64,000 nucleotides of DNA. It comes from Metaphire vulgaris. Lineage: Eukaryota; Annelida; Clitellata; Crassiclitellata; Megascolecidae. Made by a program: the position numbers and the translations under genes. The stretch is taken from the NCBI GenBank assembly GCA_018105865.1, contig CM030837.1, positions 8,194,725-8,258,724 of the forward strand. Reading direction: 5' to 3'. Of this stretch, positions 1-49,487 are shown piece after piece (the stretch's first letter is position 1; the number at the start of each line of letters is the position of its first letter). The notes beneath the pieces were generated by a model, which did not search any database, was not told the DNA's origin, and saw nothing but the letters and a program-made list of their open reading frames with translations.

Positions 1-299
1 AGAAATGAACACTGTGTTAGACCGTTTCGCTGACGTCTCCAGGAGCTGACATCTTCTCCCAAGTGAACTCAGAGCCGTCTGTCAGAGATGAGTAATTCCA
101 CAAGTTGACAGAATCAGAGGGCAAGTTGAGCGAGAGTTTGTACATTAAACCCACATGACACACCGTGTCGAAAGCTGCTGTCAAACCCAGAAAGATGGTA
201 TCTGTCTTTAGACGCTGTTGAATCCATTTTCAATGAAAATCTGATAATCAACGGTAAATTGATCTTTCTTTGAATCGGAAATATTGTATAATATAACTT
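1..299. other. No feature recognised
   Basis: No coding similarity, RNA gene or repeat pairing seen. Short open frames have no family resemblance. Confidence 0.4.
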
Positions 300-432
300 A
301 CGGGAATAATCGAAAATTAATCGCGATTTCGATTATTTTTTCGACGATTATCGATTATTTCGATTTATTTAATAATCGTGTCGATTTCGATTTCGATTAT
401 TCCAAAAATCGCGATTTCGATTTCGATTAATC
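300..432. repeat. TCGATT-rich palindromic repeat
   Basis: About 130 bp composed of overlapping tcgatt/aatcga units on both strands, with several cgatttcgatttcgatt runs. It resembles the terminal region of a small DNA transposon, but I could not pair two ends. Confidence 0.6.
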
Positions 433-764
433 GACCCACCTCTAACAAGGACTGACCTCTAAGGACAAGAGACAAGGACCGACCTCTGTCAGACAAAAAA
501 GTCAAAAAGGAAAACCCCAAAGACAATTTCAATTCGAATTCGATTCATTCATTCGATTATATTCGAATCACAAAAAACAAAAAAGCAAAAAGTATGTTGT
601 AAAACATAATCTAGTCAACAGCAATGTCGCATTTCAAATAAACAAGTGCTTCCAACAGCTGATCAGTCATGCGCGCACGATGGGGTCTAATTTTGAGAAC
701 GCTTTGCGAAAACACTCGTTAAACTGGAGCCGACGTCGCAGGGCAACAAAGAATTCTGCTAAAG
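433..764. other. No feature recognised
   Basis: Low-complexity purine-rich DNA with gacctct and caaaaagtc repeats, between the TCGATT repeat and the first hAT-type element. Nothing coding. Confidence 0.35.
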
Positions 765-1161
765 CAGTGGTTCTGAACCTTTTAACGATTACGTAAACCT
801 GAAACAAGTATAAGAGAACAAAGTGGGCCTACCTACTACCAGCACACCTCATCCCACGACAAAAGTTTGCAATATATTGAAAATAATTATAAACTGAAAA
901 TAATCATAAACTTCAACAGACGTCTGTTACAGAATGTGCACATGCCAGAAAGTGGGATTTTTCTTTAGAATTTTTAATTTAGTAAAAAATGTCTACAGCA
1001 TTTGTATAGTATACAGGGTAACTTGTAGTAAAAGTCTTTAAAGATACTTTATTTCCGGGTTATTCACAACGTTTATTACACAACGGGTTATTCACAACTC
1101 ACTCCACAACGTCCTTCAAGTACCCCCAAGGGGTACGAGTACCTCTGGTTAAGAACCTCTG
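765..1161. mobile_element. hAT-type non-autonomous element (397 bp)
   Basis: Ends CAGTGGTTCTGAACC and, inverted, CAGAGGTTCTTAACC. Target duplication tgctaaag (757-764) and tgccaaag (1162-1169) matches at 7 of 8 bases. Terminal CAG...CTG with an 8-bp duplication is diagnostic of the hAT superfamily. No coding capacity. Confidence 0.8.
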
Positions 1162-1477
1162 TGCCAAAGAATCAACTCCTCAACTGGTATTATAAAGGAA
1201 ACAACGACTACACATTTAGAGTAACTCAAAACATGTATGTAAATATAAATCCACATACTACTCTTATATACCTTGGAACATAATTATCAGTACAATTGAA
1301 AATGGTATACAAGTAATTTGGTCCTTATAAGGACTTTTCAAGGACTAAATTACATGGACCAGGACAAGGAGTCCTTAAGGACAAGGAGTCCTTAAGGAAG
1401 TTAAGGACAAGGACCAGGGCAAGGATTAACGTCACTGGATCATCTGGTCACTGGTCATCATGCATAACAGCTTAAAG

Positions 1478-1830
1478 CAGGTTTCCCCCAATATTTTTGT
1501 GACTCGATAATTTGTATAGGCCTACATACTTTTCCCTTCGCGACCTAATAACATTTTTATCCAAGGCCTGCGTCCCGAAAGTCTGAAGCCTGACGAGCAA
1601 AAAAGGTCACTGCTTTTTGACACCTATCGATGTCTAAATTTCAGTCTGCTGAGGAAGAAGAAAAAGTTCGTCGCCGCTTTTTGAAACTACAATTTAACAT
1701 ATTTTACAACATTTTAAATTGATTATTATGAAATTTAATTACTTTTATTAAAAGATTTTTGCGACCCGACATTTTGCTTCCCAACCGGTGGCCCGGTATT
1801 GGGTCGCGACCCACCGGTTGGGAAACCCTG
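1478..1830. mobile_element. hAT-type element inserted in a CR1-like fragment
   Basis: Ends CAGGTTTCCC and, inverted, CAGGGTTTCCCAACC. Target duplication gcttaaag / gtttaaag (7 of 8). It contains a copy of the TGACGAGCAAAAAAGGTCAC motif at 1591-1610. Sequence on both sides belongs to one reverse-transcriptase fragment. Confidence 0.78.
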
Positions 1831-1990
1831 GTTTAAAGCCATCTAGACAATGTGCAGAGGCAGCTAAGAAGGCCAACAGAATTCTAGGCATGATCAAACG
1901 AATAGTAGTGAGCAAAGAAAAGGATGTACAGAGCAAAGAAAAGGATGTACAGTAATAATAAGACTTTATAAGACATTGGTATGCACTATG

Positions 1991-2279
1991 CAGTGGCAGT
2001 TCCACGTGGGGATGCATCCCCCACCGGACTTTTGGAGTTACTTTTTTGTTTGTGAAACCTATTTTGGGGTAAAAGTCTAGTAAAACTAATTGGGGACGAC
2101 CATTTTGGCCTGTCAACCTAATTTTTTCGGTAAAAGCGTTAGTAAAATTAGGGATAGAATTCCCTTTTTTCAGACTTTTCGGTAAAGTTTATTGATTTTT
2201 TTCCTTCTGTTTTCATTCCCCCTACCAACTTTCTATGAATTTATTCACCCCCGACCAAGAAATCCTAGAACCGCCACTG
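1991..2279 (+). mobile_element. MITE of the CAGTGGCRGTTCC family, copy 1
   Basis: Begins cagtggcagttccacg and ends ccgccactg. Internal sequence (ggtaaaagtctagtaaaact and related) matches, in reverse, the element at 18087-18419. The flanking duplication is unclear. Confidence 0.7.
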
Positions 2280-2349
2280 ATGGTATGATGACATTTAGAA
2301 TATTGTGTTCAAGCAGGGTCCATTTCTGGAGAAAGGCATAGGCCTAGAG

Positions 2350-4085
2350 CAGGGGTACCATACTCAAACTTTTTTGAAGGCGGTCCCATCCAGTCTTCCA
2401 TCGTTCGTGTGGGTCCACCAGTAGCGTCATTTCACAATTTTCTTTGGGGGAGGGAGATAATTTTTTTGCCAAATTTAGGCAAATTGTAGGCAATTTGTGC
2501 AAATTTTAGACAATTTTTGCAAATTTTAGGCAATTTGTTGGCAAATTTTAGGCAATGTTTTGCATTTTGGGGGCAATTTTGCAATTTTATATATATTTTT
2601 GGCATTTTTTTGCGATATTTTGCACATTAATACATTATATAAATTATTTTTTCATTTCCTTGAGGAGGACGCCCCCCCCCCCAAAAAAAAAATTATGCCC
2701 CTGGGGTCCACTAGTTACAAGGGAAGTCCAATATTATTCCCGTGCAGTGGCGTAACGTGGGGGGGGGGCGGGGGGGCACTTTGTTGACTGCCCCCGGGCG
2801 GGGGGGGCCCCCCAAAGAGGGGTCTAAGCTAGGGTTAGGTTAGGGTTAACCCTAACTTCTTAATCCTAACGATAGAAATGAACGTGCTGACGACCTTTTT
2901 TTTTGCTCGTCGGGGTAAAAAAGCAGGTGATGACCTTTTTTTTTTTTGCTCGTCAGTCCAAAACTTTCAAACTTTGGGGCCCCCATGACAAAGATGCCCC
3001 CGGGCCCCCAAAAGTCACGCTACGCCACTGTTCCCGTGACAACTATGGCATAGTAGGCAACTACGAGTAACTACGGGCCCTCTTAAAGCAAGGCAACATA
3101 CACCAAGGCCAAATTTAAAATGCAGAGAATTAATTATTTTAGCTGAATTGGAAAATTTCAATCAGAGCAGATCTTAAAGCATTTAAGCACATTTTGCAGT
3201 CCCTCTCAGTGACTAGTGCAAAATTGTTTCTTTGACTGCATAATCAAAACATAATCAGACGAATAACCAGTCAGAGCAATAGGCCTACACAATGCATTTT
3301 GCAGGTGTTGGTCTGTTATAACACTGCGAATATTCGATTTAATAATGTCCATAGCAGGGTTGGAGACTAATAAAAAAACAGGCTTCAACCATCTAAAATC
3401 GATGAAATGTTCCTCAAACTCGGTTTTCAATCTACAAAGAAAAGTTGACATCTCAGAAACATGCTGGCCAGGTGGAAGGACAGTTTTCAATATATCAACA
3501 TGAAGCATCTTGCCACCTTCCAAGTCATTTATGAAAACATCCATTTTTTTGCAAAGGAGAAAGATTTCTCCTGTAAGTCCACCACTGTTTGAACTTTAAA
3601 GTTGCAAATCTAATGCATTCAGATGCCCCATGATCTCAACAAAAAATGCTAACTGTGCAGTCGTTTCATTATCCTGAATAAAATTACAGTAAAACTTAGC
3701 TAGCGTTCCTTGTTTTTAGCGCTTGAAGAAACTTTGATATATACCGGTAGTTTCTCAGGTTCCAGAATCTTTCCACAACTCTAGAGCTCCCTCTGCTCAA
3801 CCATCTGACGCAATTGTGAAGCGATAAATCTCCAAATTCTGCAGACACATTTTCAAGGGACGAATGCAAAAGTGCTGAATTGCATCGTAGAAAATTTACC
3901 AATTTCACAACAGTGATCATAACTAAATTTAGTTCATCATAAAGCTTTGGGTATAGAGCTGCTTGATTGCAGTAACAGCAGTAAATAATTAAGCCAACAT
4001 TATTGGCTCAAAATTTCTCAGACACAGAAAGCTGTGGCGGTCCACAAGAAACGTCCTCGCGGTCTGGAGTGTGGACCATGGGCTG
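2350..4085 (-). pseudogene. hAT element carrying a broken GTF2IRD2/ZBED-like transposase
   Basis: Minus-strand decayed coding sequence between about 3950 and 3200. Blocks such as KLVNFLRCNSALLHSSLE, LSLHNCVRWLSRGSSRVVERF and MSTFLCRLKTEFEEHFIDF are typical of the domesticated and transposon hAT proteins of the GTF2IRD2/ZBED5 group, C-terminal half. Frameshifts and stops separate the blocks. The proposed ends (caggggtacc at 2350; inverted near 4085) and diverged flanks (gcctagag / ggcttgag) are tentative. A younger MITE sits inside at 2745-3030. Confidence 0.65.
2745..3030. mobile_element. hAT-type MITE (286 bp) with perfect target duplication
   Basis: Ends CAGTGGCGTAACGTG and, inverted, CAGTGGCGTAGCGTG. 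Target duplication ttcccgtg on both sides (2737-2744 and 3031-3038). The interior is poly-G rich with two copies of the gatgacc...tttgctcgtc motif. Confidence 0.9.
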
Positions 4086-4483
4086 TGGCTTGAGTATCCC
4101 GAACATAGAAACTTAGAAAGAGTACAACACAGAGCAACAAAGATGATCAAAGGGTATCAGAGAAAAAAAGGCTAAAACGCTGTGGATTCGCAACTTCGGA
4201 AAAAATGAGAGTGAGCGAAGATTTAATCAAGACATGCAAAACACTAACAAAGTGAATGTGCCAAAAGAAAGGTTTTTAACAACAAATCCGTATGATAGTA
4301 CCTGAGGACACAATATGAAACCGTTTAATAAAAGGGTTGGGAGACAGTCCGAGACACAAACAGCACTTTTTTAGTGCAAGAGTGGTAGACAGAAGGAATG
4401 AATTGGATGAGAAAATATCAATGGCTACCTGTATAAATGATTTCAAAATAAACCTTAGTATTATTGGATACTAGATTGAATGG

Positions 4484-4681
4484 GCAAAATAGTGGTTCTC
4501 ACATAGGGCAGACCCTCCTGAACCACTCTGAACCTTAGTTGAACTACAAAGACAGTGTCAGGAACGAAAGAACCATACAAACTTAGATTCTGCCTCTACA
4601 ACGGATTACATATGTAACCACTGTGGAAAAGTGTGTGCAGCAAAAATGGGACTATATAGCCATATGCGCACCCACTTATGA
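4484..4681 (+). pseudogene. C-terminal zinc-finger tail of a non-LTR retrotransposon
   Basis: Plus-strand reading YICNHCGKVCAAKMGLYSHM then RTH and a stop. A CxxC...H...H finger of this kind closes many RTE-like polyproteins. The upstream part is not recognisable. An (ATT)n tract follows at about 4760-4790, like an element tail. Confidence 0.55.
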
Positions 4682-7550
4682 ATGCAAACAATCTCTAGAC
4701 ATAGATTATATGGACTCACAGGTGATCTGTTATAATTGATTTCGATAGACTGCTTAATATTATTATTGTTATTACTATTATTATTATAAATTCTAACAAG
4801 ATTTGACCAATTGTGCTGCAGGTATTTTGCTTACATCAGTAAAACAACCATGACAATGTTTCAGCATCTCACATGCATGATCGTCGTTGAAGGGCACAAT
4901 GTTTCGCAAAAGAACCCACAACTCTAATTATGAAAAATTGGTTTAGCTGCTTTAGCACTAAACAACCTTAACAGCAAGACAAAGATTTTGATACAGATTT
5001 CAAACTTAAAACTCATGACTTTCTATCCAGACATCAAAATAAGAAAGTTATAATACTAAAAATATGAGAATCAACATTCAAGATGTCATTTAATTTAGGG
5101 TTAACCATAATGGATGACTTCTTAGACAAATGGTGCAAATGTGTTGTCTCTGAAGGAAGAGTACCATTATCTTAATTGTCAAACACAATTCGTCACCATA
5201 ACCTGTCAGTACATCGACCAATAAGGGGCCGTCCAAATGCCTTGAACACAAGAAAACTCAATATATATTGGCAGTTTTTATATTGATTTCTCAAGAACCT
5301 AGTGCATCATACAAACCATTACAAACAGTGACACCGTTTTACAACTGATTTATTAACAAGCATTTTATTAATTCAAACTTAAATAAATGTTCAATATACA
5401 AAATAAAAAGACTAGATTTGAAAACAAATGAATGTTAAAAAGTCACCACAACAATTACCGGTAAATACAGAATTAATAATTATACTCAAATTGTATTTAC
5501 TCAGGATGCCTACTTTAACTGTTAAACAAACTTGCCTGGGTGACAATAAGAGCTACATTTTCTCCCTTACATTTTGTAGCCACTGCTCAAATTTAAACAA
5601 TTGATATATCATTATAATTTAATGATTACAGACTTTTTGCCTATAAACTATACATAAGACTGGATAGTAAAATTGTGACATAATGATCTTATACAGATAT
5701 CTGTCATCAAATAAAGTATCTTGAGGCAATATGCTTTAAGTAATAATTATTTTCAGAAATAAATTTGCTGTAGCATCCAGGTCAAGCAGCATTGACGAGT
5801 GAAATGAATACATATTGATTTAGTTAATGTGATCACATACTGCTTTAACAATGAAAACTCAAACAAACTCAGCCTACACAAAATCAAACAATCCTACACT
5901 AGCCAATTAAATCACAAAGAAGTGTAATAAAGGACAATGCAGTAAACAACATTGATTAAAAATTAACCTTCTACTTGGTTCACAAATGAACAACTCATAC
6001 TCATGATAACTCCTTTTCACTTCAGTTAGCTTCAACAAAAATGAAAGCAAACAGAGAATGCTATATGAAATTAACTATATCCAGCACTTTCAGGAAATTC
6101 TGATATTAGCAAAAATACATAATAAAATTACATATTAATAACGATGAACCTAAGAAATATTAAAAATTATTTATGAAAGAGTCTGTTATATCAAAGTGCT
6201 ACAGTATTATGTTACAGAATTATGTAATTCTCTATTTCAAAATCTATAACTGAGCTTTGAACAATGAAAAACAATGGAGAACTGTTTCCAGTACAGCAAT
6301 ATCTATTCATTTTAGGCATTATTGTTTTGGAACAGCAACAATTGCTACAAGCTGTGTCCATCTGATGTATGAGAGTGCATATGTATCTATGGCAAGTTTT
6401 GCACAGCTGAACAAAATACCGTAGCATTTCGATATAACAGACTCAGTCATAATGTATCACAATCTACAGTCCCATGCAATGCGCTACCGTATTGGATAAA
6501 ATGTACCTCGGATATAAAGTGCTAAATTTTACAGACACTAAGTATGTCATAACAAAGTTCTACTGTATGCATCACTAGTCAGAGTACACTAGTCAGAGTT
6601 AAGGTGTTCAAAAGCATTGCAGTAAACACTTCATTAGCAGTGTATCAACCTGTTGGTTAAGAGAAATCTTGGTAGTAATGATGAGCATTGTCTGGACGAT
6701 TTTGACTTGCTAACTATATGGTTCAATTCAAAGCATTTCTTGCACAATATTTTCTTGAGAAAATAACATACTCTAATAAATTCTCAGGAGAAGTTTTTAA
6801 AGATACCGGTAATCCTTATCTCTGACAAGTCAAAGTTAAGTCTACCTCAAATTTCTGAATCTTGAGTGACCATCTGTTCATTAATTATTTATTCTATTAT
6901 GCAGTCTCAGCTACAAATCTGCTAATAGAAAGCATTTTAAAATGCAATAGCATTTACAATACCAAATTGGTTATAGCATAAAATGTCTGCAACTGCTTAA
7001 AAATCAAGGAGTTCAGTTTATGGCATTGCCTATAATTTCACAATATTTAAATTTTCATTTATGAAGAATACAAATTGACTTTAAATAAAACGGTTCAACA
7101 AAACTTGTTTCTTTATTTTACATTTTCACTTCTCATGTTCAGCTTCAAATTAAACAATTTCATTGCTTAAAATTTTGACTGCCTTCAGTTATTTTTTAAT
7201 TTAACTGTGAAATATACACATATCATGCACAAAGCCTCTGCAGCAAATCATATCAGATTTCAGTACCATGTAGGGAATGGGTTTCTGGAAAAGGGGGTAT
7301 GTTAATGCAGCAACTTCAAATTAGCGATAAACCAATATAAATGGAGCGAGTGTGGTAAATAGATACATACACTGGGAAGAGGAATTCATAAACCCATAGC
7401 TGCAATTTCCATCCCAGCTAATGAGTATTAATGATGGGACTATCACTTCCTATTAATAGACCATTCATTTGAATATTCTAGATCCAAAATACCTTAATAC
7501 CCAGTATTACTTGTACAATGTAAAAGGCAGAAAGGCTGATGCAGTCATTC

Positions 7551-8581
7551 GGTGCTAGGACAAAATGTCATGGTGACAAAATGTCATGGACGAAATCGTG
7601 CGAAAAATGCTAAAAATTTCCAACATTATTTTTAAATCTAGCAATTTTTGGCTAAAATAAGTATTCAAGGGAAATTAACCATTGATAAGAGTAAGATCAA
7701 ATAAATTGGAGAAATACAATTTAATTGAGTTAAAGTTTTATTTTAGAATTTAATGTATTTTTAATTTATTTAAGAATTTAATTTATTTTAAATTTAATCA
7801 AATAACATAGTTTACAAAATAACCTGAAGTTTAACATCTTCGGCGTCAATTGGAACTGGGAACAATGGCTGGAATGAAAAAGAAAGCATACGAGGCTTTG
7901 CATGCTGTGGTAACTGTTTGCAACAACCAGAATCCAATCATTAATTAATTAGACGTTAATGCTGTTCGCATTCGTTTGAATTATCTTTCAACTTCAACCT
8001 CAAGGATCTGTCCATGGGCCTGTACTGTTCAGCCTTTACAACACACCACATTCATCTTTAATAAACTCCCTGAATTTAAATCACCAACTCTATGCCAATA
8101 GAGTTGGTGATTTAATGCTATTCGTCTCACTTTCTCATGTCCACTGAATCAGTCATCCCTGATAATATGCAACCGTGCCTTTGCATAATGCTGCACCTGA
8201 ATTTTTGAACTTCCCTGCTCAGCTTTAGACCCTGCCAAGCAATACAATCTGAATCCTCACTTGACACAATTCCTTCGTTATCTCCTCATGTCTTCAGATC
8301 TAAGCTTAAATCGTTCCGTTTTATAAAATCATTTCCTCCATTTCCAAAGTGCTATATAAATCCACTATATTTTACTTACCGGTACTTACATACTTTAATT
8401 TAGCCTACTTAATTTCATTGAGATAGAGATGAATTCTTTTGATTCTCTGCTGGGGTTGAAAAAGGCATTATAACTCGAACCATCTAACGGTCCACACATC
8501 AAAAGTAGGAAGTCATGACATTTTGTCTGGTATTAGTATGTCCTCATGACATTTTGTCCTCAGACATTTTGTCTGGCCACG
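7551..8581. mobile_element. Inverted-repeat element with GACAAAATGTC ends
   Basis: The left end carries two copies and the right end three inverted copies of a GACAAAATGTC-type palindrome. Flanks agtcattc (7543-7550) and attcattc (8582-8589) match at 7 of 8 bases, as expected for an old hAT-type target duplication. No transposase is visible; the interior is AT-rich. Non-autonomous DNA transposon by inference. Confidence 0.65.
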
Positions 8582-8817
8582 ATTCATTCACTTTACAGTG
8601 TTCACAGAAACAATAATAACAGCATCACATAATAAAATATACATCACCTGGCAAAGCTATTAATAATATAACCAAATGGTTCTCTACAGTTCATCAGGAC
8701 TATTAATTTTATGGTATATAAAATAAAGCATATGTGCTTCACAGAGTGCATAACATAAGCAAGATTGTATTACCTTCAGCAATAACAATCCAGAGCGTAA
8801 ATTAGTAAATGACAAAT

Positions 8818-8892
8818 GAATTATATTGACTCATTGAATGATAAATGAATTATATTGACTCATTGAATGATAAATGAATTATATTGACTCAT
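8818..8892. repeat. 29-bp tandem repeat, about 2.6 copies
   Basis: The unit gaattatattgactcattg plus aatgataaat repeats with almost no change and decays at the right edge. It lies in the presumed 3' UTR or flank of ZFR. Confidence 0.85.
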
Positions 8893-9031
8893 TATCAAAT
8901 TAACAGCCTTTGATTGTCAAGACTTCACAGACAATAACATCAATAACATAGAGTAATAAAGAAGAAACACTTAAGCAAATAGCTACCGGTAATCACTGCA
9001 CATAAGCCAATAATAATAGTAATAATAACAA

Positions 9032-9064
<33 letters not shown>

Positions 9065-9382
9065 ATGTGCTATGTGAATGGAAATGAAGACACATGGCAG
9101 CACTGGGGTTAAATGATTATTGTATACTACAAAAAGCCTTCTAATGTACAGTACACTATGCCTGGTCCACTGCTTTCAACACAAAATTCCATAAAATTAC
9201 AAGAACTTCTGTAATGAAAACACTGGTTACAAATTATAGTAAAAAAAACAACACTTAAATCAAAACCAGGTAAAGTAAATATTTACAAATAATCATACTA
9301 TTTACAAGACAATATTGAACCATTGTATATAGAACCAGAATCAAGTTCTGGTAAGAAGATGTTGCTCCTATTTGTAATGAAA

Positions 9383-46882
<37,500 letters not shown>

Positions 46883-47133
46883 CTTGTGTAAGTTAGAGCA
46901 CTGCACTCTGTTGCCGCAAGAATGTAAGAAACATTGATAAAATCGGGTACAGCCGCACATTCGCACAATATTTAAAATATGTTTAAAATTTGTCTGATTG
47001 AAGAGCAATTTTATCATTAATCAAATTAGAAGAGGGTCTGCAGTGACCTGACTGCCTTACTAAAGCCTTAATATTGTTGCATTTAAAAATGATAATGTGA
47101 GCCAATGAAAGCGATAGTACCAAATTACAGGTA
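46883..47133 (-). promoter_or_regulatory. Presumed ZFR 5' UTR and proximal promoter
   Basis: Interval between the ZFR start codon and the transposon at 47134. No TATA box or clear initiator. Inferred only from its position. Confidence 0.35.
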
Positions 47134-47799
47134 GGGGTCGTCCATAAATTACGTAACGCGGTTAGAGGCAGTCCGCCGGTTCGGCCATTTGTTACGAAGT
47201 GTTTATAGTGACTGACACTAGTATGAGTCACCGCCTAGCGCAGGCCAGCGGTAACGCCGCTAGGTGGAGCCACCGGCCCTTAGGCAGTAGCGTGGCAGTA
47301 GCAGTACGTAGTACTATTAGAGACATGCAGTTGCATTAGAGTCGTCGAATAGATGAAAGTGTCATTGCAGAAATTTGCAGGACTCTTGTAGTAAAATCTC
47401 GAATCTGACAATTCTGTATTAAACGTTAAAATAAACAAGCATCTGAAATTTAATGTGGTACTACCGACAGACACCATGCACAGTGTGACGACGGGGGAGG
47501 GTTCAGTAAATGTGACATAACGCAAAAAAATTTAAGTGATGACCTTTGACCAGTTTTTGCTTGTCAGGGATTTTGGAGAGGAAAAATACAAGGATGACCT
47601 TTTTTGCTTGTCAGGGTTTTTCGAGAGAAAAAAATACAAGGATGACCTTTTTTGCTTGTCAAGACTTTTCGGAAGACAAAAATGTTACGGCATATTTTAG
47701 GAGGCCTAACCGCCCTAACGTTTTGTTACGTCGCGTTACGTATGGGGAGGCAGGTCAAAAAAGTGCCAAAATCGCGTTACGTAATTTATGGACAACCCC
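47134..47799. mobile_element. Inverted-repeat element GGGGYYGTCCATAAATTACG, copy 1 (666 bp)
   Basis: A 27-bp inverted repeat at 47134-47160 and 47773-47799 matches at 26 of 27 bases, with TA in both flanks. Inside, a block of about 48 bp beginning gatgaccttttttgcttgtc is tandemly repeated three times (47537-47680). It lies about 250 bp upstream of the ZFR start codon, so it could overlap the promoter. Confidence 0.85.
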
Positions 47800-48136
47800 A
47801 TAGATCTGCGACAAGCTAGCTGACCAAAACTCGTAGATCAACGGCACCTGGTGATTAAGTGATGTAGGCTAATAATAATAATAATTCACTTTATTACGAG
47901 CTATTCTTACGCAGCGAAGAACGATAGCATGCTGACTGCTCTATCTAGACGTGAAAGCGGGCGATGATGGGGGAAGGGAATAAGTTTCACAGTCATCTAT
48001 CACTGTCCATTTTCAATTATTCTCCTTTTCGGAGTAATCTTCGTTCACTTCTTTAGTTTACGGCGGCTGTTCTGACGCTCAGTGGCAGTTGAATGCGTCG
48101 AATGCGTTTAACTCGTTATAATAATTCAACGACCTT

Positions 48137-48730
48137 CGGGGGGGGGGGGGGGTACCCTCTATTTCTACCAACTCCCCTTCTAAATCTTGGTCCCCTCCCC
48201 TAGCGTGGCTCCTTCCTCCCTCCCCTGACACGATGTCGTTCGTCCGCTGGATTCCCTTAGTCGATGATAACCGAGAGATATGGATAAGACTTTCTTGGTT
48301 TTAACATGTGATTATTATTAACATCAGACTTTCAATAAACATATAACAATCGTCAAGGCTGTCTAAATGTGAACTAATTGAATTTATTCTACGACCACTA
48401 ATTAAACTTCTTACCATCACCACTCGCTCCTGTTCCGTCCTTGGATCTCCCTGTCCTTCCGATCCGTCCTTTCTTCCTTATAATCCTGGTCTTTCCCGCT
48501 GACCGCGTCTTCCCGCGTCTCTAGCAGACCTACCTCGGCCGCAACGCCAACCAACCAACGACCCCTCTTCTCCCCGCGCTTCCCTCTTTTATAAGCCCGC
48601 TCTGGCACGCTGCCATCTCCTTCGGCCTCTCCACTCTCTACCAGCGCCGGCCTTTCCTCTCCGTCTTATTCTCCATCTCCTTCTCCCTTACCCGTTCAAA
48701 TAACTCGTAATAGCAACAGCAGCGTTGTTT
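48137..48730. other. Pyrimidine-rich GC island upstream of ZFR
   Basis: A poly-G run of 18 near 48137 is followed by about 550 bp strongly biased to C and T on the plus strand (ccctcccc, cgtcttcccgcgtctc, ttctccctta). TTTATAAGCC occurs at 48589. It may be promoter-proximal DNA of ZFR, which lies on the minus strand below, but no start site can be fixed. Confidence 0.4.
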
Positions 48731-49269
48731 TGTTATCGTTCTCTAGAGTCTAGACCAAGGGTTCCCAAACATTTTGGAACCGCGGCCCACTTCAGCGGTT
48801 CTGTAACGGGCCGCGACCCTAATCATAGCAAGTAATATTTGACAATGCATGTGGCCATCTGGCGAACGCTAGTTGAAAAGACTCTTCTGAGTTCGGAATA
48901 AATAGCAAAAGAAAAGCTCTGATTCAATTCGATTGAAAATATGGCAAATAATAAAATTAGGCAGAACTATTCATATTTTTGCCAAGTAAGACAAAATGAG
49001 AGGAATAGATATTGAAATTTCTTGAAAAATATCTTAAGAAATTTTGCCAGGAACATACTTTTGTCACGCGACTTAAAAATCCTAAAATCCTAGGTGTATG
49101 GCAATATGTCGCCAAGTCCTCCTAGGTAGAGATTCCATTTGTTAGTTATTGTTATTTGTTGCTTGTCACCACAGTTCCGCACCGGGTGAAACCAAGCCTA
49201 GGAACGCCACTGCATGGAGGTACTCTCCTTCTCCCACTCACCACCAGCGGCGTAGCGATGGGGTGTAAT

Positions 49270-49457
49270 CAGTGTTTAATCTAGGCCGTTTCCGGGGGGG
49301 GGGAATTGCCCCCTCCCCCGGAAATTTCAAATTCCCCCGGAAATTTTGGAATACTACATGGACTAACAGCGGCCCTAGCAGAATTCCCCCCGGCTTTGTC
49401 AGTCCCCTCCGGCTTTTTCAGTTCCCCCCGGAGTCCAGGGGTCTAGATTAAACACTG
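49270..49457. mobile_element. hAT-type MITE (188 bp), CAGTGTTTAATCTAG family
   Basis: A 15-bp terminal inverted repeat, perfect. Target duplication ggtgtaat is perfect (49262-49269, 49458-49465). The interior is a series of cccccgga / tccggggg blocks. Inserted into the element at 49245. Confidence 0.92.
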
Positions 49458-49487
49458 GGTGTAATATCGATATGTAAGCCTATATAC

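Larger units (their letters stand above)
1440..4480 (+). mobile_element. CR1-like non-LTR retrotransposon fragment, broken by hAT insertions
   Basis: C-terminal reverse-transcriptase region in pieces on the plus strand: at about 1831-1990, SRQCAEAAKKANRILGMIKR; at about 2280-2349, a short PHLEYC-like part; at 4095-4480, LERVQHRATKMIKGYQ and later HFFSARVVDRRNELDE. These are the closing blocks of the CR1/Jockey group. The pieces are in order and are separated by DNA transposons at 1478-1830, 1991-2279 and about 2350-4085. Many stops and frameshifts show it is dead. A 21-bp tandem duplication lies at 1911-1952. Confidence 0.72.
4690..9382 (-). other. 3' flank / probable long 3' UTR of ZFR
   Basis: Very AT-rich DNA downstream of the ZFR stop codon, with no coding region that I recognise. 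Minus-strand AATAAA-type signals are abundant (for example the complements of tttatt at about 7116 and 5349), so the true poly(A) site cannot be chosen by eye. It contains a terminal-inverted-repeat element (7551-8581), a 29-bp tandem repeat (8818-8892) and an (ATA)n tract (9015-9062). Confidence 0.4.

Noticed and set aside
2826..2856. Telomere-like ttaggg/ccctaa repeats
   Set aside because: Only about four imperfect units in opposite orientations inside a 286-bp MITE; not an interstitial telomere array.
5222..5240. ggggccgtccaaatgcc resembling the 47134 element's end
   Set aside because: Only about 15 bases match and there is no second end.
47546..47803. Open frame with three similar peptide repeats
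   Set aside because: Translation of the tandem motif units inside the 47134-47799 transposon.
48768..48815. A hAT-like left end (caagggttcccaaac)
   Set aside because: No matching right end or target duplication found, so reported only here.
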